Positions 21,370-30,923 of a stretch of DNA of 64,000 nt are shown piece after piece. Within the stretch, counting starts at the first letter, position 1; each line of letters starts with the position of its first letter. A program made the position numbers and the translations under genes. The notes under the pieces are model-generated. The model saw only the letters and a program-made list of their open reading frames with translations. It made no database searches and was not told where the DNA came from. This DNA is from Comamonadaceae bacterium 2FH (GTDB taxonomy: Bacteria; Pseudomonadota; Gammaproteobacteria; Burkholderiales; Burkholderiaceae_C): assembly GCA_005503335.1 (NCBI GenBank), contig SCMQ01000004.1, positions 69,501-133,500 of the forward strand, read 5' to 3'.

Positions 21370-22278
21370 ATGCAACTGCAGCTCCAGGACGTCGCACTGT
21401 TCGCCCGCATCGCCGAACTCGGCAGCCTGTCTGCGGCGGCGCGCGAGCGCAACGTGCCGGTCAGCCAGGTCACGCGCGCGCTCGCGCGGCTGGAGGCCGC
21501 CTGCGGGCTGCGCCTGCTCAACCGCAGCACGCACGGCCTCTCGCTGACCGACGAGGGCGACATCTTCCTGGCCTACGGGCAGCGCCTGCTGGACGTCTCG
21601 GCAGAGCTGGCCAGCGAACTCAGCGGCAAGATCAGCGGACCCAGCGGCTGGGTGCGCGTGAGCGTCAGCCCCCTGCTGGCGCAGACCGTGATCGCGCCCA
21701 GCCTGCCCAGCCTCTACGAGCGCCATCCCCAGCTGCACGTCGACATCAACGCCGACGACCGGATCGCCGACATGGCGCGCGAAGGCATAGACATCGCGAT
21801 CCGCACCGGCACGCCGTCGAGCGACACCGTGGTGGCGCGCGAGATCGGCAGCTACACGCGCACGCTCTATGCCTCGCCCGCCTACCTGACGCGCTTCGGC
21901 ACACCCCGGCATCCGGACGATCTGCGGCAGCACCGCCTGCTGGCCAACAGCGTCAGCCCGCAGCTCAACCGCTGGCCGCTGACCGACAGGGAGGACCGGC
22001 GCGGCGGCGAGCTCCAGGTGCAGGGCCACACACGCACCGACAACTCGGCCGTGATGCTGAGCCTGGTGCAGCATGGCGTGGGCATCGCCCGGCTGATGGA
22101 CCTGCTGGCCCGCCCCCTGGTGCAAGACGGCGCGCTGGTGCCGCTTTTGCAGGACAGCATGGCCGGCCCGCGCGTGACCATCTATGCCGTGATGCCGCGC
22201 CAGCGCCAGCGCCTGCCGAAAATCCGCGCCTGCATGGACCACTGGACCCAGTGGCTGGCCGACATGGCACGCCGATAA
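21370..22278 (+). CDS. LysR-family transcriptional regulator
   Basis: The 302-residue protein has a winged-helix N-terminus (LFARIAELGSLSAAARERNV, VSQVTRALARLEAACGLRLL) and an effector-binding domain of the CrgA-like group, with GWVRVSVSPLLAQTVIAPSL and DIAIRTGTPSSDTVV. The chosen start is MQLQLQDVALFAR; ATGs at 21322 and 21355 would add up to 16 residues. The target is unknown; the divergent small ORF and itself are the nearest candidates. Confidence 0.88.
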   Translation: MQLQLQDVALFARIAELGSLSAAARERNVPVSQVTRALARLEAACGLRLLNRSTHGLSLTDEGDIFLAYGQRLLDVSAELASELSGKISGPSGWVRVSVSPLLAQTVIAPSLPSLYERHPQLHVDINADDRIADMAREGIDIAIRTGTPSSDTVVAREIGSYTRTLYASPAYLTRFGTPRHPDDLRQHRLLANSVSPQLNRWPLTDREDRRGGELQVQGHTRTDNSAVMLSLVQHGVGIARLMDLLARPLVQDGALVPLLQDSMAGPRVTIYAVMPRQRQRLPKIRACMDHWTQWLADMARR

Positions 22279-22286
22279 TCAGCCCC

Positions 22287-22856
22287 ATGACCGAGCGCAC
22301 CGATACCGCCCTATTGCCTCCCGAGTCCCCCACGGCGCTGAACCCGCCGTTGCCGCCGGCACCGCCACGCGCCGACGCGCGCTTCATGCTGGCCCACCCG
22401 GCGCACTTCATCGCCATGGGCTTCGGCTCGGGCCTCTCGCCCGTGGCGCCCGGCACGGCCGGCACGCTCTGGGCCTGGCTGTCCTGGCTGGTACTCGAGC
22501 GCTGGCTGGCACCGGGCGCGCAGGGCCTGCTGATCGCCGCCGCGCTGGGCCTGGGCTGGTGGGCCTGCACGCTGACGGCGCGCCACCTGCGCCTGCTGGA
22601 CCCCGGGCGCATCGTCTGGGACGAGATCGTGGCCTTCTGGCTGGTGCTCTGGCTGGTGCTGCCGACCGGCTTCTGGGGCCAGCTGGCGGCCTTCGCGCTG
22701 TTCCGCTTCTTCGACGCGGTCAAGCCCGGCCCGGTGGGCTGGGCCGACCGGCTGCTGCACGGCTTCGGCTGGCGCGGCGGCTTCGGCATCCTGCTCGACG
22801 ACCTGGTCGCGGCCTTCTGCACCCTGTTCGTGATCGCGCTGTGGAGGGCCTGGTGA
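22287..22856 (+). CDS. pgpA: Phosphatidylglycerophosphatase A
   Basis: The 189-residue membrane protein dephosphorylates phosphatidylglycerol phosphate. It has the family motifs GFGSGLSPVAPGTAGTLWAW near residue 50, WDEIVAFW near 110 and FRFFDAVKPGPVGW near 145, with three or four membrane helices. A proline-rich 30-residue N-terminus precedes the core. It overlaps pncC in GTGA and usually follows thiL in proteobacteria. Confidence 0.94.
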   Translation: MTERTDTALLPPESPTALNPPLPPAPPRADARFMLAHPAHFIAMGFGSGLSPVAPGTAGTLWAWLSWLVLERWLAPGAQGLLIAAALGLGWWACTLTARHLRLLDPGRIVWDEIVAFWLVLWLVLPTGFWGQLAAFALFRFFDAVKPGPVGWADRLLHGFGWRGGFGILLDDLVAAFCTLFVIALWRAW

Positions 22857-23329
22857 GCGCCGCCGCAATGCTCGAGCCACTGGCCGAGCGGCTCAAGCGG
22901 CGGGGCTGGATGCTGGCCACGGCCGAGAGCTGCACCGGCGGCCTGATCGCCGGCGCCTGCACCGAGCTGCCGGGCTCCAGCGACTGGTTCGAGCGCGGCT
23001 TCGTGAGCTACTCCAATACCGCCAAGACCGAGCTGCTGGGCGTGGACGCGGCGCTGATCGCGCGCCACGGCGCGGTCAGCGAGGCCGTGGCGCGCGCCAT
23101 GGCCGAGGGGGCTCTGGCGCGTTCGCCGGCCCAGGTCAGCCTGGCCGTGACCGGCGTGGCGGGACCCAGCGGCGGCAGCGCCGACAAGCCGGTCGGCACC
23201 GTGTGGTTCGGCTGGTGCGTGGCCGGACGGACCAGCGCGGAGCGCCGTCAGTTTGCCGGCGACCGGGCCGCGGTGCGCGCCGCGACCGTGGACCATGCGC
23301 TGCGGCGCCTGGTCGAGTTGCTGGCTTAG
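22853..23329 (+). CDS. pncC: Nicotinamide-nucleotide amidase (CinA C-terminal domain)
   Basis: The 158-residue stand-alone CinA C-domain deamidates nicotinamide mononucleotide to nicotinate mononucleotide in pyridine nucleotide salvage. Signature segments are TAESCTGGLIAGACTELPGS with the catalytic Ser region, FERGFVSYSNTAKTELLGV and AVTGVAGPSGGS. The start is the GTG overlapping the pgpA stop (GTGA); an ATG five codons later is the alternative. Confidence 0.93.
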   Translation: MSAAAMLEPLAERLKRRGWMLATAESCTGGLIAGACTELPGSSDWFERGFVSYSNTAKTELLGVDAALIARHGAVSEAVARAMAEGALARSPAQVSLAVTGVAGPSGGSADKPVGTVWFGWCVAGRTSAERRQFAGDRAAVRAATVDHALRRLVELLA

Positions 23330-23341
23330 GGCCCGTTCGCG

Positions 23342-23704
23342 CTAGGCCAGCGCGTAGCGCCTGGGATGCTCCAGGTGCTGGATCACCTCCTTGACGATGC
23401 CGTACATCAGGGCGCGGTCCTTGCTCGGGTGGTCGGCGAAATGCACGACCGTGGACCCGACGATGGCGTAGCTGTGGTCGGCCTGGCCGGGATCGTGGCC
23501 ATAGCTGACGGGGATGGCGAAGCGCGCCAGCAGCGGGCCACAGGCCTGCCAGTCGCGCGTCCACTGCGGCAGGGCACGGTTGTTGTCCCACAGCGTGCCG
23601 GCGCTCTCGTAGCACTCCTCGACGTTCTTGTGGCCCAGCAGGTGCGCGAGCTGCCGCTCCTTGGCCACGCAGCTGCGGAAATAGTCCTGGTCGCTGACAC
23701 GCAT
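23342..23704 (-). CDS. Hypothetical protein, 120 residues
   Basis: I do not firmly recognise this protein. It is soluble, with aromatic and His/Asp residues: QWTRDWQACGPLLARFAIPV and SYAIVGSTVVHFADHPSKDR, somewhat like small DUF2591-type proteins, which is a weak guess. A strong AAGGAGGAG precedes the ATG. It is convergent with pncC, 12 bp apart, and stands alone. Confidence 0.65.
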   Translation of the reverse strand: MRVSDQDYFRSCVAKERQLAHLLGHKNVEECYESAGTLWDNNRALPQWTRDWQACGPLLARFAIPVSYGHDPGQADHSYAIVGSTVVHFADHPSKDRALMYGIVKEVIQHLEHPRRYALA

Positions 23705-23824
23705 GGGTCTCCTCCTTGGCGTTTATGCGCGCCGCCGGGCCGCTGCGCCGCGGCGGTGGTGCCCCCATTGAACGCGCAGCGCCCCGCTTCGTCAAGCCGG
23801 GACAGCCAGGAGAGCGCACCCCGC

Positions 23825-24256
23825 TCAGTAGGGCACGACGCCCCTGAAGATGTCGACCACGACCTGGGTACGGGTGTTGCTGATCACGATGTCGCCGCCG
23901 ATGACGATGCGCGCATAGCCCTCGGGCAGGCGCGTCAGCCGCGCCTCGAGGTCGCCGGGCAGGCCGCGCCCCTGCAGGCCCGGCGGCAGCCGGCCGTTGC
24001 GCTGCAGTTGCTTCTCGAGCCCGGGCGGCAGGCGGTCACGCTTGGCCAGGCCGGGCGGGGCGCGGCGCGCGGGGGCCGCGTAGTACTCGCTGATCAGCTG
24101 CCGGTCGCGGTCGCTGAACGCCACCGACACTGCGGCGTTGGGACCCGCGATGCCGACCTGTCCAGCCACGCCCGGCATGGTTTCGCAGCCGCTGATCAGC
24201 AGGGCCGCCAGGGTGACGACCCCCAGGGCACGCCAGGGTTGGGATGAAGATTTCAT
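23825..24256 (-). CDS. Lipoprotein with CigR/RcnB-like repeats
   Basis: The 143-residue product has a lipoprotein signal peptide (TLAALLISGC, lipobox ISGC, Cys near residue 24). The middle carries three PPGL repeats (RRAPPGLAKRDRLPPGLEKQ, GRLPPGLQGRGLPG), followed by a C-terminal beta-rich segment RIVIGGDIVISNTRTQVVVD. This pattern fits the CigR/RcnB-like periplasmic family; function unknown. It follows the SEC-C gene by 41 bp on the same strand. Confidence 0.8.
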   Translation of the reverse strand: MKSSSQPWRALGVVTLAALLISGCETMPGVAGQVGIAGPNAAVSVAFSDRDRQLISEYYAAPARRAPPGLAKRDRLPPGLEKQLQRNGRLPPGLQGRGLPGDLEARLTRLPEGYARIVIGGDIVISNTRTQVVVDIFRGVVPY

Positions 24257-24297
24257 GCTCTGCCTCTCCTTTGCTTCATCCATGGCGGCCCGGCCCC

Positions 24298-25086
<789 letters not shown>

Positions 25087-25211
25087 GGCGGGGGGCAGGT
25101 AGGTCGAAGGGGCGGCCGGTATTGTTCTTTATGATGCGGCCATCCGGGCTTGCGCGCAGTGTAGCCGGCAATGCCCGGCAAGAACATTCCATGGCGTGAA
25201 GGAGACCTCGC

Positions 25212-26072
25212 ATGCTGCAGACTCAGGCCACGAGCGGCGCCGGGCCGGTGCAAGGGGATCGCGAGATGCACGCCCGGTTCCTGTCCCACAGCCTGCCCAT
25301 GCAGCCCGGCACCGTGGCCCGCCACCTGCTGCCCGACGGCCGCACCGCCTGGATCAAGAAAGCCGGGCCGCGCCATGGGCGCTGGCGCTACTGGCTGATG
25401 GGCGCGCTGGCGGGCCTGCTGCGCCTGGGCGTGCTGCGACCGGTGCCCAACCTGGGCGGCGAAGCCGCGATCGCGCGCGAGGCCCAGCGCCTGCGCGAAC
25501 TCTGGGCCCTGGGCCTGCGCGTGCCCGAGGTGCTGGCCCAGCAGGCCGACGGCCTGCTGCTGGCCGACCTGGGCGCGCCGGGCCAGGCCGCGCGCAGCCT
25601 GGGCCAGGAAATGGACCAGGCCGTGGCCCAGGGTGCGGCCGCGCTGCTGCCGCTGTGGCAGGACGGGCTGGACGCGATCGCCCTGGTGCATGCGCGCGGC
25701 AGCTGCCTGAGCCAGGCCTTCGCGCGCAACCTGGTGCGCTGCCCGGACGGGGCGATCGGCTACATCGATTTCGAGGACGACCCGCGCCTGGCGCTGAGCC
25801 TGGCGCAGTGCCAGGCGCGCGACTGGCTCAGCTACCTGCACGCCACCGCCGTACTGCTGCACGAGGCCGGCGCCCTGCCCCAGGCGGCGGCGCTGTGGCG
25901 GCGCCGGCTCGACCAGATGGGCCCCGAGGTGCGCGCCGAGTTGCGCCTGAGCGCGCAGCGCATGGCCTGGATGCGGCGCCTGCCGGCCCAGCGGCGCTGG
26001 GGGCGCGACGTGCAGCGGCTGGGCGCGGCGGCACAGCTGATGGCCTTGGCCCGCGCCGATCAGGCCGCCTGA
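25212..26072 (+). CDS. Kinase-fold protein (WaaP/InaA-like) with altered catalytic loop
   Basis: The 286 residues show a degenerate protein-kinase-like fold: a candidate ATP Lys in TAWIKKAG near 49-50, a catalytic-loop-like LVHARGSCLSQAFARN with His160 and Asn173, and a DFG-like IDFEDD with Asp near 186. In APH/WaaP kinases the loop is H-G-D-x4-N; here the position of the catalytic Asp appears to be Gln168. It may be an atypical kinase or a pseudokinase. AAGGAGA lies 6 nt before the ATG. Its end overlaps the convergent PIN gene by 13 bp. Confidence 0.7.
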   Translation: MLQTQATSGAGPVQGDREMHARFLSHSLPMQPGTVARHLLPDGRTAWIKKAGPRHGRWRYWLMGALAGLLRLGVLRPVPNLGGEAAIAREAQRLRELWALGLRVPEVLAQQADGLLLADLGAPGQAARSLGQEMDQAVAQGAAALLPLWQDGLDAIALVHARGSCLSQAFARNLVRCPDGAIGYIDFEDDPRLALSLAQCQARDWLSYLHATAVLLHEAGALPQAAALWRRRLDQMGPEVRAELRLSAQRMAWMRRLPAQRRWGRDVQRLGAAAQLMALARADQAA

Positions 26073-26497
26073 ACGCAGCCCATGGTCCGGCCGGTCGGAA
26101 CCTGCAGCGCCAGCAGCCGGCGCGTCAGGCGCAGCACGGCGCGGTCCTTGCTCAGCAGCAAGGCCCGGTGGGCCACGGCCAGGTCGATGAACTTCTGGTC
26201 GTCGGGGTCCTTGCAGACCACCTGGGCCCGGGGCGCCGTGGGCAGGATGCGGGCGTGGCGGTCGAAGGCCGCCAGCACCTGGGCGGCGTCGAGGGCGTAG
26301 TAGGCCAGGCGCGGCCGGATCTGCGGGTAGCCGAGCACGCGCGCGAGCTCCTCGCGCATGGCGGCGTCGGCGATCCACTGCAGACCGCCGTCCTGCAAGC
26401 GCTCGCGCAGCGGCAGGGCCGCTTGGTCGCTGAACACGAAGGTGTCCAGCACGATATTCGTATCAAGTACGACCAGACTCGGCGGCAGGCTTGTCAC
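26060..26497 (-). CDS. PIN-domain protein (putative toxin-type ribonuclease)
   Basis: The 145-residue protein has the PIN pattern of acidic residues: VVLDTNIVLDTF near the start, EELARVLGY with the second acid, and CKDPDDQKFIDLA plus LLSKDRAVLRL near residues 95-125. It fits the COG1569 PIN group often annotated as a toxin component. No antitoxin gene is adjacent; its start overlaps the 3' end of the methyltransferase gene by 35 bp, so it is co-transcribed with that gene. Confidence 0.82.
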   Translation of the reverse strand: MTSLPPSLVVLDTNIVLDTFVFSDQAALPLRERLQDGGLQWIADAAMREELARVLGYPQIRPRLAYYALDAAQVLAAFDRHARILPTAPRAQVVCKDPDDQKFIDLAVAHRALLLSKDRAVLRLTRRLLALQVPTGRTMGCVQAA

Positions 26498-27746
26498 GGG
26501 CGGATCCCTGGACCAGGTCGAAACGGAACAGCCGGCATTCGATCGGGCCGTTCCACATCGGCACGCGGCGCGACTCCTTCAGGCGCATGCGGCCCGGCAG
26601 CTTGAGGTCGGGGGTCAGCATCCAGGCGGTCCAGCCGCTGTAGTGCTTCTTCCAGTGCGCGGCCAGCTGCAGGAAGAAGTCGCCGCCGTCGTCGGTCTGC
26701 GCGGTCTCGCGGCCGGCGCGCGCAGTGCGGGACAAGGCCAGGGCGCCGGGCTGGAAGCCCTCGCGGCCGCGGCCGGCCACGCCGGCGGCGGCGATGCGCT
26801 CGCCATAGGGCGGGTTCAGCAGCATCACGCCGGGCCGCTCGCTGGGCGGCATGCGCTGCAGCGCGTCGCCGCCGCGCAGCTGCACGGCATGGCTCACGCC
26901 GGCGCGCTCGGCGTTGCGCTGGGCGAAGTCGACCATGCGGTGCGCCACGTCGCTGCCGAACACCGGCGCCACGGGGGCATGGACGGCGGCCTGGGCCTCG
27001 GCCTTGAGCGCCTGCCAGACATGGGGCTGGAACGGCAGCAGCTTCTCGAAGCCGAAGCGCCGCAGGCCGCCGGGCGCGATGCCGCAGGCGATCTGCGCGG
27101 CCTCGATGGCGATGGTGCCGCTGCCGCAGCAAGGGTCGTACAGCGGCAGGCCGTCGGCGCACTGCTGGTCCCAGCCGCTGGCCGCGATCATGGCGGCGGC
27201 CAGCGTTTCCTTGAGCGGCGCCTCGCCCTTGTCCTCGCGCCAGCCGCGCTTGAACAGCGGCTCGCCCGAGGTGTCAATGTAGAGCGTGGCCTGGTCCGAG
27301 GTCAGGTGGGCATAGATGCGCACGTCGGGCCAGCGCGTGTCCACGTCGGGCCGCACGCCGCCCTTGTTGCGGAAGCGGTCGGCCACCGCGTCCTTGATCT
27401 TGAGCGCTGCGAAGTTCAGGCTCTTGAGCGGGCTGTGCTGGGCCGTGATCTCGATCTTGAAGCTCTGCTTGGTGGTGAACCAGATCTCCCAGGCCACGCC
27501 GGCGGCCGCCTCGTAAAGGTCGGCCTCACCGCGGTAGGGGCGCTGCGCCAGCTGCACCAGCACGCGCTGCGCCAGGCGGCTGTGCAGGTTGAGAAGCATC
27601 GCGTCGCGCCAGGAGGCGCGCGCCAGCACGCCGCCGCGGCCGGTCAGCAAGTCCTGGCCGGTAAGACCGGTCAGTGCATGCACCTCGTCGGCCAGCAAGC
27701 CCTCGACGCCGGCGGCGCACGGAAGAAAAAGTTGTAGTTGATTCAT
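26463..27746 (-). CDS. THUMP-domain class I rRNA (guanine-N2) methyltransferase, RlmL-N type
   Basis: The 427-residue protein has an N-terminal THUMP domain (residues about 45-160) and a Rossmann methyltransferase with YDPCCGSGTIAIEAAQIACG and the NPPY motif in LLNPPYGERIA. It corresponds to the N-terminal half of E. coli RlmKL and should modify 23S rRNA G2445. An insertion of about 40 residues follows NPPYGERIA. The start MNQLQLFLPC was chosen; the upstream extension of this frame is the intergenic repeat copy B. Confidence 0.9.
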   Translation of the reverse strand: MNQLQLFLPCAAGVEGLLADEVHALTGLTGQDLLTGRGGVLARASWRDAMLLNLHSRLAQRVLVQLAQRPYRGEADLYEAAAGVAWEIWFTTKQSFKIEITAQHSPLKSLNFAALKIKDAVADRFRNKGGVRPDVDTRWPDVRIYAHLTSDQATLYIDTSGEPLFKRGWREDKGEAPLKETLAAAMIAASGWDQQCADGLPLYDPCCGSGTIAIEAAQIACGIAPGGLRRFGFEKLLPFQPHVWQALKAEAQAAVHAPVAPVFGSDVAHRMVDFAQRNAERAGVSHAVQLRGGDALQRMPPSERPGVMLLNPPYGERIAAAGVAGRGREGFQPGALALSRTARAGRETAQTDDGGDFFLQLAAHWKKHYSGWTAWMLTPDLKLPGRMRLKESRRVPMWNGPIECRLFRFDLVQGSARDKPAAESGRT

Positions 27747-27750
27747 GTAT

Positions 27751-27831
27751 TGAGCGCCGCCGGGCCGCCCCAAGGCGCGAAGGCCCCCTCGGGGGGCAGC
27801 GCAGTACACGCAGTGACAAGCGTGGGGGCCA
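27751..27831 (-). repeat. ~80-bp Comamonadaceae-type intergenic repeat, copy B
   Basis: Read on the minus strand it matches copies at 8341 and 55970 in order: GGCCCCCACGCTTG, GCGCTGCCCCCC, GAGGGGGCCTTCGCGCCTTG, GGGGCGGCCCGGCGGCGCT. It exactly fills the gap between rpoN and the methyltransferase gene and ends 4 bp before the latter's start codon. The core hairpin GCCCCC/GGGGGC is perfect. Confidence 0.85.
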
Positions 27832-27834
27832 TCC

Positions 27835-29382
27835 TTACAGGGCTTTTCTGAGGTTGGCGGGCGCGATGCGCAGCGCCTCGCGGTACTTGGCCACGGTGCG
27901 GCGCGCGCACTCTATGCCCTGCTCCTTGAGCATGTCGGAAATCTGGTTGTCGGACAGCGGCTTCTTGGGGCTCTCGGAGGCGACGAACTGCTTGATCAGG
28001 GCGCGCACCGCCGTGCTCGAGGCGTTGCCACCGGCCTCGGTGCCCAGGGCCGAGCCGAAGAAATACTTGAGCTCGAAGGTGCCGTAGGGCGTGGCCATGT
28101 ACTTGGCGGTGGTGACGCGCGAGATGGTGGACTCGTGCAGGCCCAGTTCGTCGGCGATCTCGCGCAGCACCAACGGGCGCATGGCGAGCTCGCCGTGCAC
28201 GAAGAAGCTCTTTTGCCGCTCGACGATGGCGTTGGCCACGCGCAGGATGGTGTCGAAGCGCTGCTGGATGTTCTTGATGAACCAGCGCGCCTCCTGCAGC
28301 CGCTGCTGCAGCGCCTGGTGGCCCTCGCCGCGGCCACCGCGCAGCGCGTTGGCGTAGATGTCGTGCACGCGCAGGCGCGGCATCACGTCGGGGTTGAGCT
28401 GCACGCGAAACTGCGGCTGCGAGGCGCGTCCGGTCTTGACCACGATCACGTCGGGCACCACCACCTGGCGCTCCACGTCGACGAAGCGCCGCCCGGGCTT
28501 GGGCTCGAGCCGGGCGATCAGGGCGATCGCGGCGCGGATCGCGGCCTCGGGCTCGCCGCACAGCTGGACCAGGCGGCGCATGTCGCGCCGCGCCAGCAGC
28601 TCGATGGGCTGGGCGCAGATGCGCAGCGCGGTGCGCGCCACCGCGTCCTCGGGCGCCTCGGCCAGGCGCGCACGCAGCTGCAGGCTCAGGCATTCGGCCA
28701 AGTTGCGCGCGCCCACGCCGGTGGGCTCCAGCGACTGCAGCAGGTACAGCGCCAGCGTGAAGCGGTGCACCAGCTCCTCGAACTGCTCCAGGTCCTCGCG
28801 CCCGGCCAGGCTCTCGGCCAGCGACTCGAGCGAGTCCTCGAGGTAGCCGTCGTCGTTGATCGACTCGATCAGGAAGCGCAGGACCGCACGGTCCAGTTCG
28901 GACAGGCGCAGCGCCAGGGCCTGGCGGTGCAGGAACTCGGTCAGCGACTCCTGGCTGCGCGCCAGCTCGCCGGCGTCTGCCACCTCGTCGTCATCGCTGT
29001 GCTTGCGCGCCGGCGCATCGCCGCCCCACTCGCTGTCGTCGGGTGCGAGCTCCACGCTGCCATCGCCCTCCCAGCTCTCGGTGCCGTCGAGCTCGGCCTC
29101 GACTGTCGCCGCGGGCCCCTCGTCGGCACCCGTGCCGACGGGCTCGGCCGCGGCCTCGGACAGGCGATCTCCGGCGCTGGGCCCGGCGTCGGCCTGCTCG
29201 AGGCCGTAGTCCTCGCGCGGCGCCTCGTCGTTGGCCAGCTCCAGGAAAGGGTTCTCGTCGAGCATCTGCTCGACCTCCTGGCTCAGCTCCAGCGTGGACA
29301 GCTGCAGCAGGCGGATCGACTGCTGCAACTGGGGCGTGAGCGCGAGGTGCTGCGAAACGCGCAGCGAGAGACCCTGTTTCAT
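27835..29382 (-). CDS. rpoN: RNA polymerase sigma-54 factor
   Basis: The 515-residue factor has the Gln/Leu-rich region I (SLRVSQHLALTPQLQQSIRL), a long acidic region II near residues 55-130, the core-binding region, and the RpoN box ARRTVAKYREALRI near the C-terminus. Sigma-54 needs AAA+ activators and recognises -24/-12 promoters. It follows lptB by 17 bp, the usual lptA-lptB-rpoN order. Confidence 0.97.
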   Translation of the reverse strand: MKQGLSLRVSQHLALTPQLQQSIRLLQLSTLELSQEVEQMLDENPFLELANDEAPREDYGLEQADAGPSAGDRLSEAAAEPVGTGADEGPAATVEAELDGTESWEGDGSVELAPDDSEWGGDAPARKHSDDDEVADAGELARSQESLTEFLHRQALALRLSELDRAVLRFLIESINDDGYLEDSLESLAESLAGREDLEQFEELVHRFTLALYLLQSLEPTGVGARNLAECLSLQLRARLAEAPEDAVARTALRICAQPIELLARRDMRRLVQLCGEPEAAIRAAIALIARLEPKPGRRFVDVERQVVVPDVIVVKTGRASQPQFRVQLNPDVMPRLRVHDIYANALRGGRGEGHQALQQRLQEARWFIKNIQQRFDTILRVANAIVERQKSFFVHGELAMRPLVLREIADELGLHESTISRVTTAKYMATPYGTFELKYFFGSALGTEAGGNASSTAVRALIKQFVASESPKKPLSDNQISDMLKEQGIECARRTVAKYREALRIAPANLRKAL

Positions 29383-29399
29383 GGCACGGCCTGTGGCGC

Positions 29400-30197
29400 T
29401 TACATGCGGAAGTGCTCGCCCAGGTACACGCGGCGCACTTCGGCGTTGTTCACGATCTCCTGCGGCGTGCCCTGGGCCAGCACCCGCCCCTCGCTGATGA
29501 TGTAGGCGTGGTCGCAGATGCCCAGCGTCTCGCGCACGTTGTGGTCGGTGATCAGCACGCCGATGCCGCGGCTCTTGAGGAAGGCGATGATGCGCTGGAT
29601 CTCGATCACGGCGATCGGGTCGATGCCGGCGAAGGGCTCGTCGAGCAGGATGAAGCGCGGCGAGGTCGCCAGGGCGCGCGCGATCTCGACGCGGCGCCGC
29701 TCGCCGCCCGACAGGGCCACGGCCGGCGAGTCGCGCAGGGGCTCGACGCGCAGGTCCTGCAGCAGGTCCGTGAGGCGGCGCTCGATCTCCGCGTCGGCCA
29801 GCGGCTTGCCGTCGGCGCCGCGCTGCAGCTCGAGCACGGCGCGCACGTTGTCGGCCACGCTGAGTTTGCGGAAGATGGAAGCCTCCTGCGGCAGGTAGGA
29901 CAGGCCCAGGCGCGAGCGGCGGTGGATGGGCATGTGCGCCACGGCTTGGCCGTCGATGCGGATCTCGCCCGCGTCGGCGCGCACCAGGCCCACGATCATG
30001 TAGAAGGAGGTGGTCTTGCCCGCACCGTTGGGGCCCAGCAGGCCCACGACCTCGCCCTTTTTCACCGACAGCGAGACGTCGTGCACGACCTTGCGGCTGC
30101 CGTAGGACTTCTGCAGCTGCAGGGCCTCGAGCCGCCCGTCGCCGGCGGCCTCATGCGACCCGGTGGCCGCCGGGTGGGAGCGCGCCACCGCCGTCAC
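29400..30197 (-). CDS. lptB: LPS export ABC transporter ATP-binding protein
   Basis: The 265-residue ATPase powers lipopolysaccharide transport with LptF and LptG. Walker [10 protein letters not shown], signature [10 protein letters not shown] and Walker [10 protein letters not shown] are intact. The start GTG overlaps the lptA stop (GTGA), so the two are coupled. A 20-residue Ala/Ser-rich N-terminal extension precedes the usual core start at [13 protein letters not shown]; an internal start is possible. Confidence 0.95.
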   Translation of the reverse strand: MTAVARSHPAATGSHEAAGDGRLEALQLQKSYGSRKVVHDVSLSVKKGEVVGLLGPNGAGKTTSFYMIVGLVRADAGEIRIDGQAVAHMPIHRRSRLGLSYLPQEASIFRKLSVADNVRAVLELQRGADGKPLADAEIERRLTDLLQDLRVEPLRDSPAVALSGGERRRVEIARALATSPRFILLDEPFAGIDPIAVIEIQRIIAFLKSRGIGVLITDHNVRETLGICDHAYIISEGRVLAQGTPQEIVNNAEVRRVYLGEHFRM

Positions 30198-30817
30198 GGG
30201 CGCTCCCCGCCCAGGCTGGTGCTGGGGCGCAGGTTCGGCGTCCCCTGGGGCGCTGCCGGCGCCGAGGCGGCCGATCGCGGCGCCAGCATGGCACGCACGC
30301 GGCCGCCGGGTGCGGCGGCGCCGCTGGCGCCGGCCGGGCGCGGCGTGCCGTCCACGGTGAAGACCTCGGTGCTGTTGTTGTAGACGATCACGTTGCCGGT
30401 GATCTCGTCGTTCAGCGTGCTGCCGCGGTAGCGCCGCAACTCGGCGCGGCGGGTGAAGCGCACGCTGTCGGCGCGCCCGTCGTAGTCGATGACCTCGCCC
30501 TCGCCCTCGATGTACTCGTCGGGCGCGCCGCGCTTCTGGCGGAAGAAGGCGCGCTGGCCGGCTTCGGCGGTCAGAGTGCCGTACTGGCGCCCCTCGGCGT
30601 CCTGGCGCACGTCCAGCCGCGCGCCGCGCATGACGATGGTGCCCTTGGTCACGACCACGCGCCCGGTGAAGGTGCTGGTCTGCTTCTGGTCGTCGTAGCG
30701 CAGCGTATCGGCCTCGATGTTCATGGGCTTGTCGCGGTCGGCACGCTCGGCGGCCGCAGGCAGCGCGCAAAGGACCAGGGACAGGGCGAGCAAGTGCTTG
30801 GCGTAGGGCGTTTTCAT
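30194..30817 (-). CDS. lptA: LPS transport periplasmic protein LptA
   Basis: The 207-residue protein has a signal peptide ([20 protein letters not shown]) and an OstA/LptA beta-jellyroll domain, with [20 protein letters not shown] and [12 protein letters not shown]. It bridges the periplasm for LPS transport. The C-terminal 45 residues are Ala/Pro-rich and probably disordered. No lptC or kdsC lies upstream; the gene begins after a terminator. Confidence 0.93.
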   Translation of the reverse strand: MKTPYAKHLLALSLVLCALPAAAERADRDKPMNIEADTLRYDDQKQTSTFTGRVVVTKGTIVMRGARLDVRQDAEGRQYGTLTAEAGQRAFFRQKRGAPDEYIEGEGEVIDYDGRADSVRFTRRAELRRYRGSTLNDEITGNVIVYNNSTEVFTVDGTPRPAGASGAAAPGGRVRAMLAPRSAASAPAAPQGTPNLRPSTSLGGERP

Positions 30818-30879
30818 AAGGGCATGAATCTTGCTCGATTGTAGCGGCGCAGGCCGCGGAGACCTGGCGCCGCCGCATG

Positions 30880-30903
30880 AAAAAGCCCGCATCGCGGGCT
30901 TTC
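30880..30903 (-). terminator. Rho-independent terminator after dsbA
   Basis: On the minus strand AAAGCCCGC and GCGGGCTTT pair around a GAT loop and are followed by TTC, about 20 bp after the dsbA stop. It separates dsbA from lptA, so lptA needs its own promoter. Confidence 0.8.
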
Positions 30904-30923
30904 GACATGACCTGGCCGCGCGC

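Noticed and set aside
27747-27809. N-terminal extension MYCAAPRGGLRALGRPGG of the THUMP methyltransferase
   Set aside because: These codons come from intergenic repeat copy B, and the family N-terminus begins at MNQLQLFLPC.
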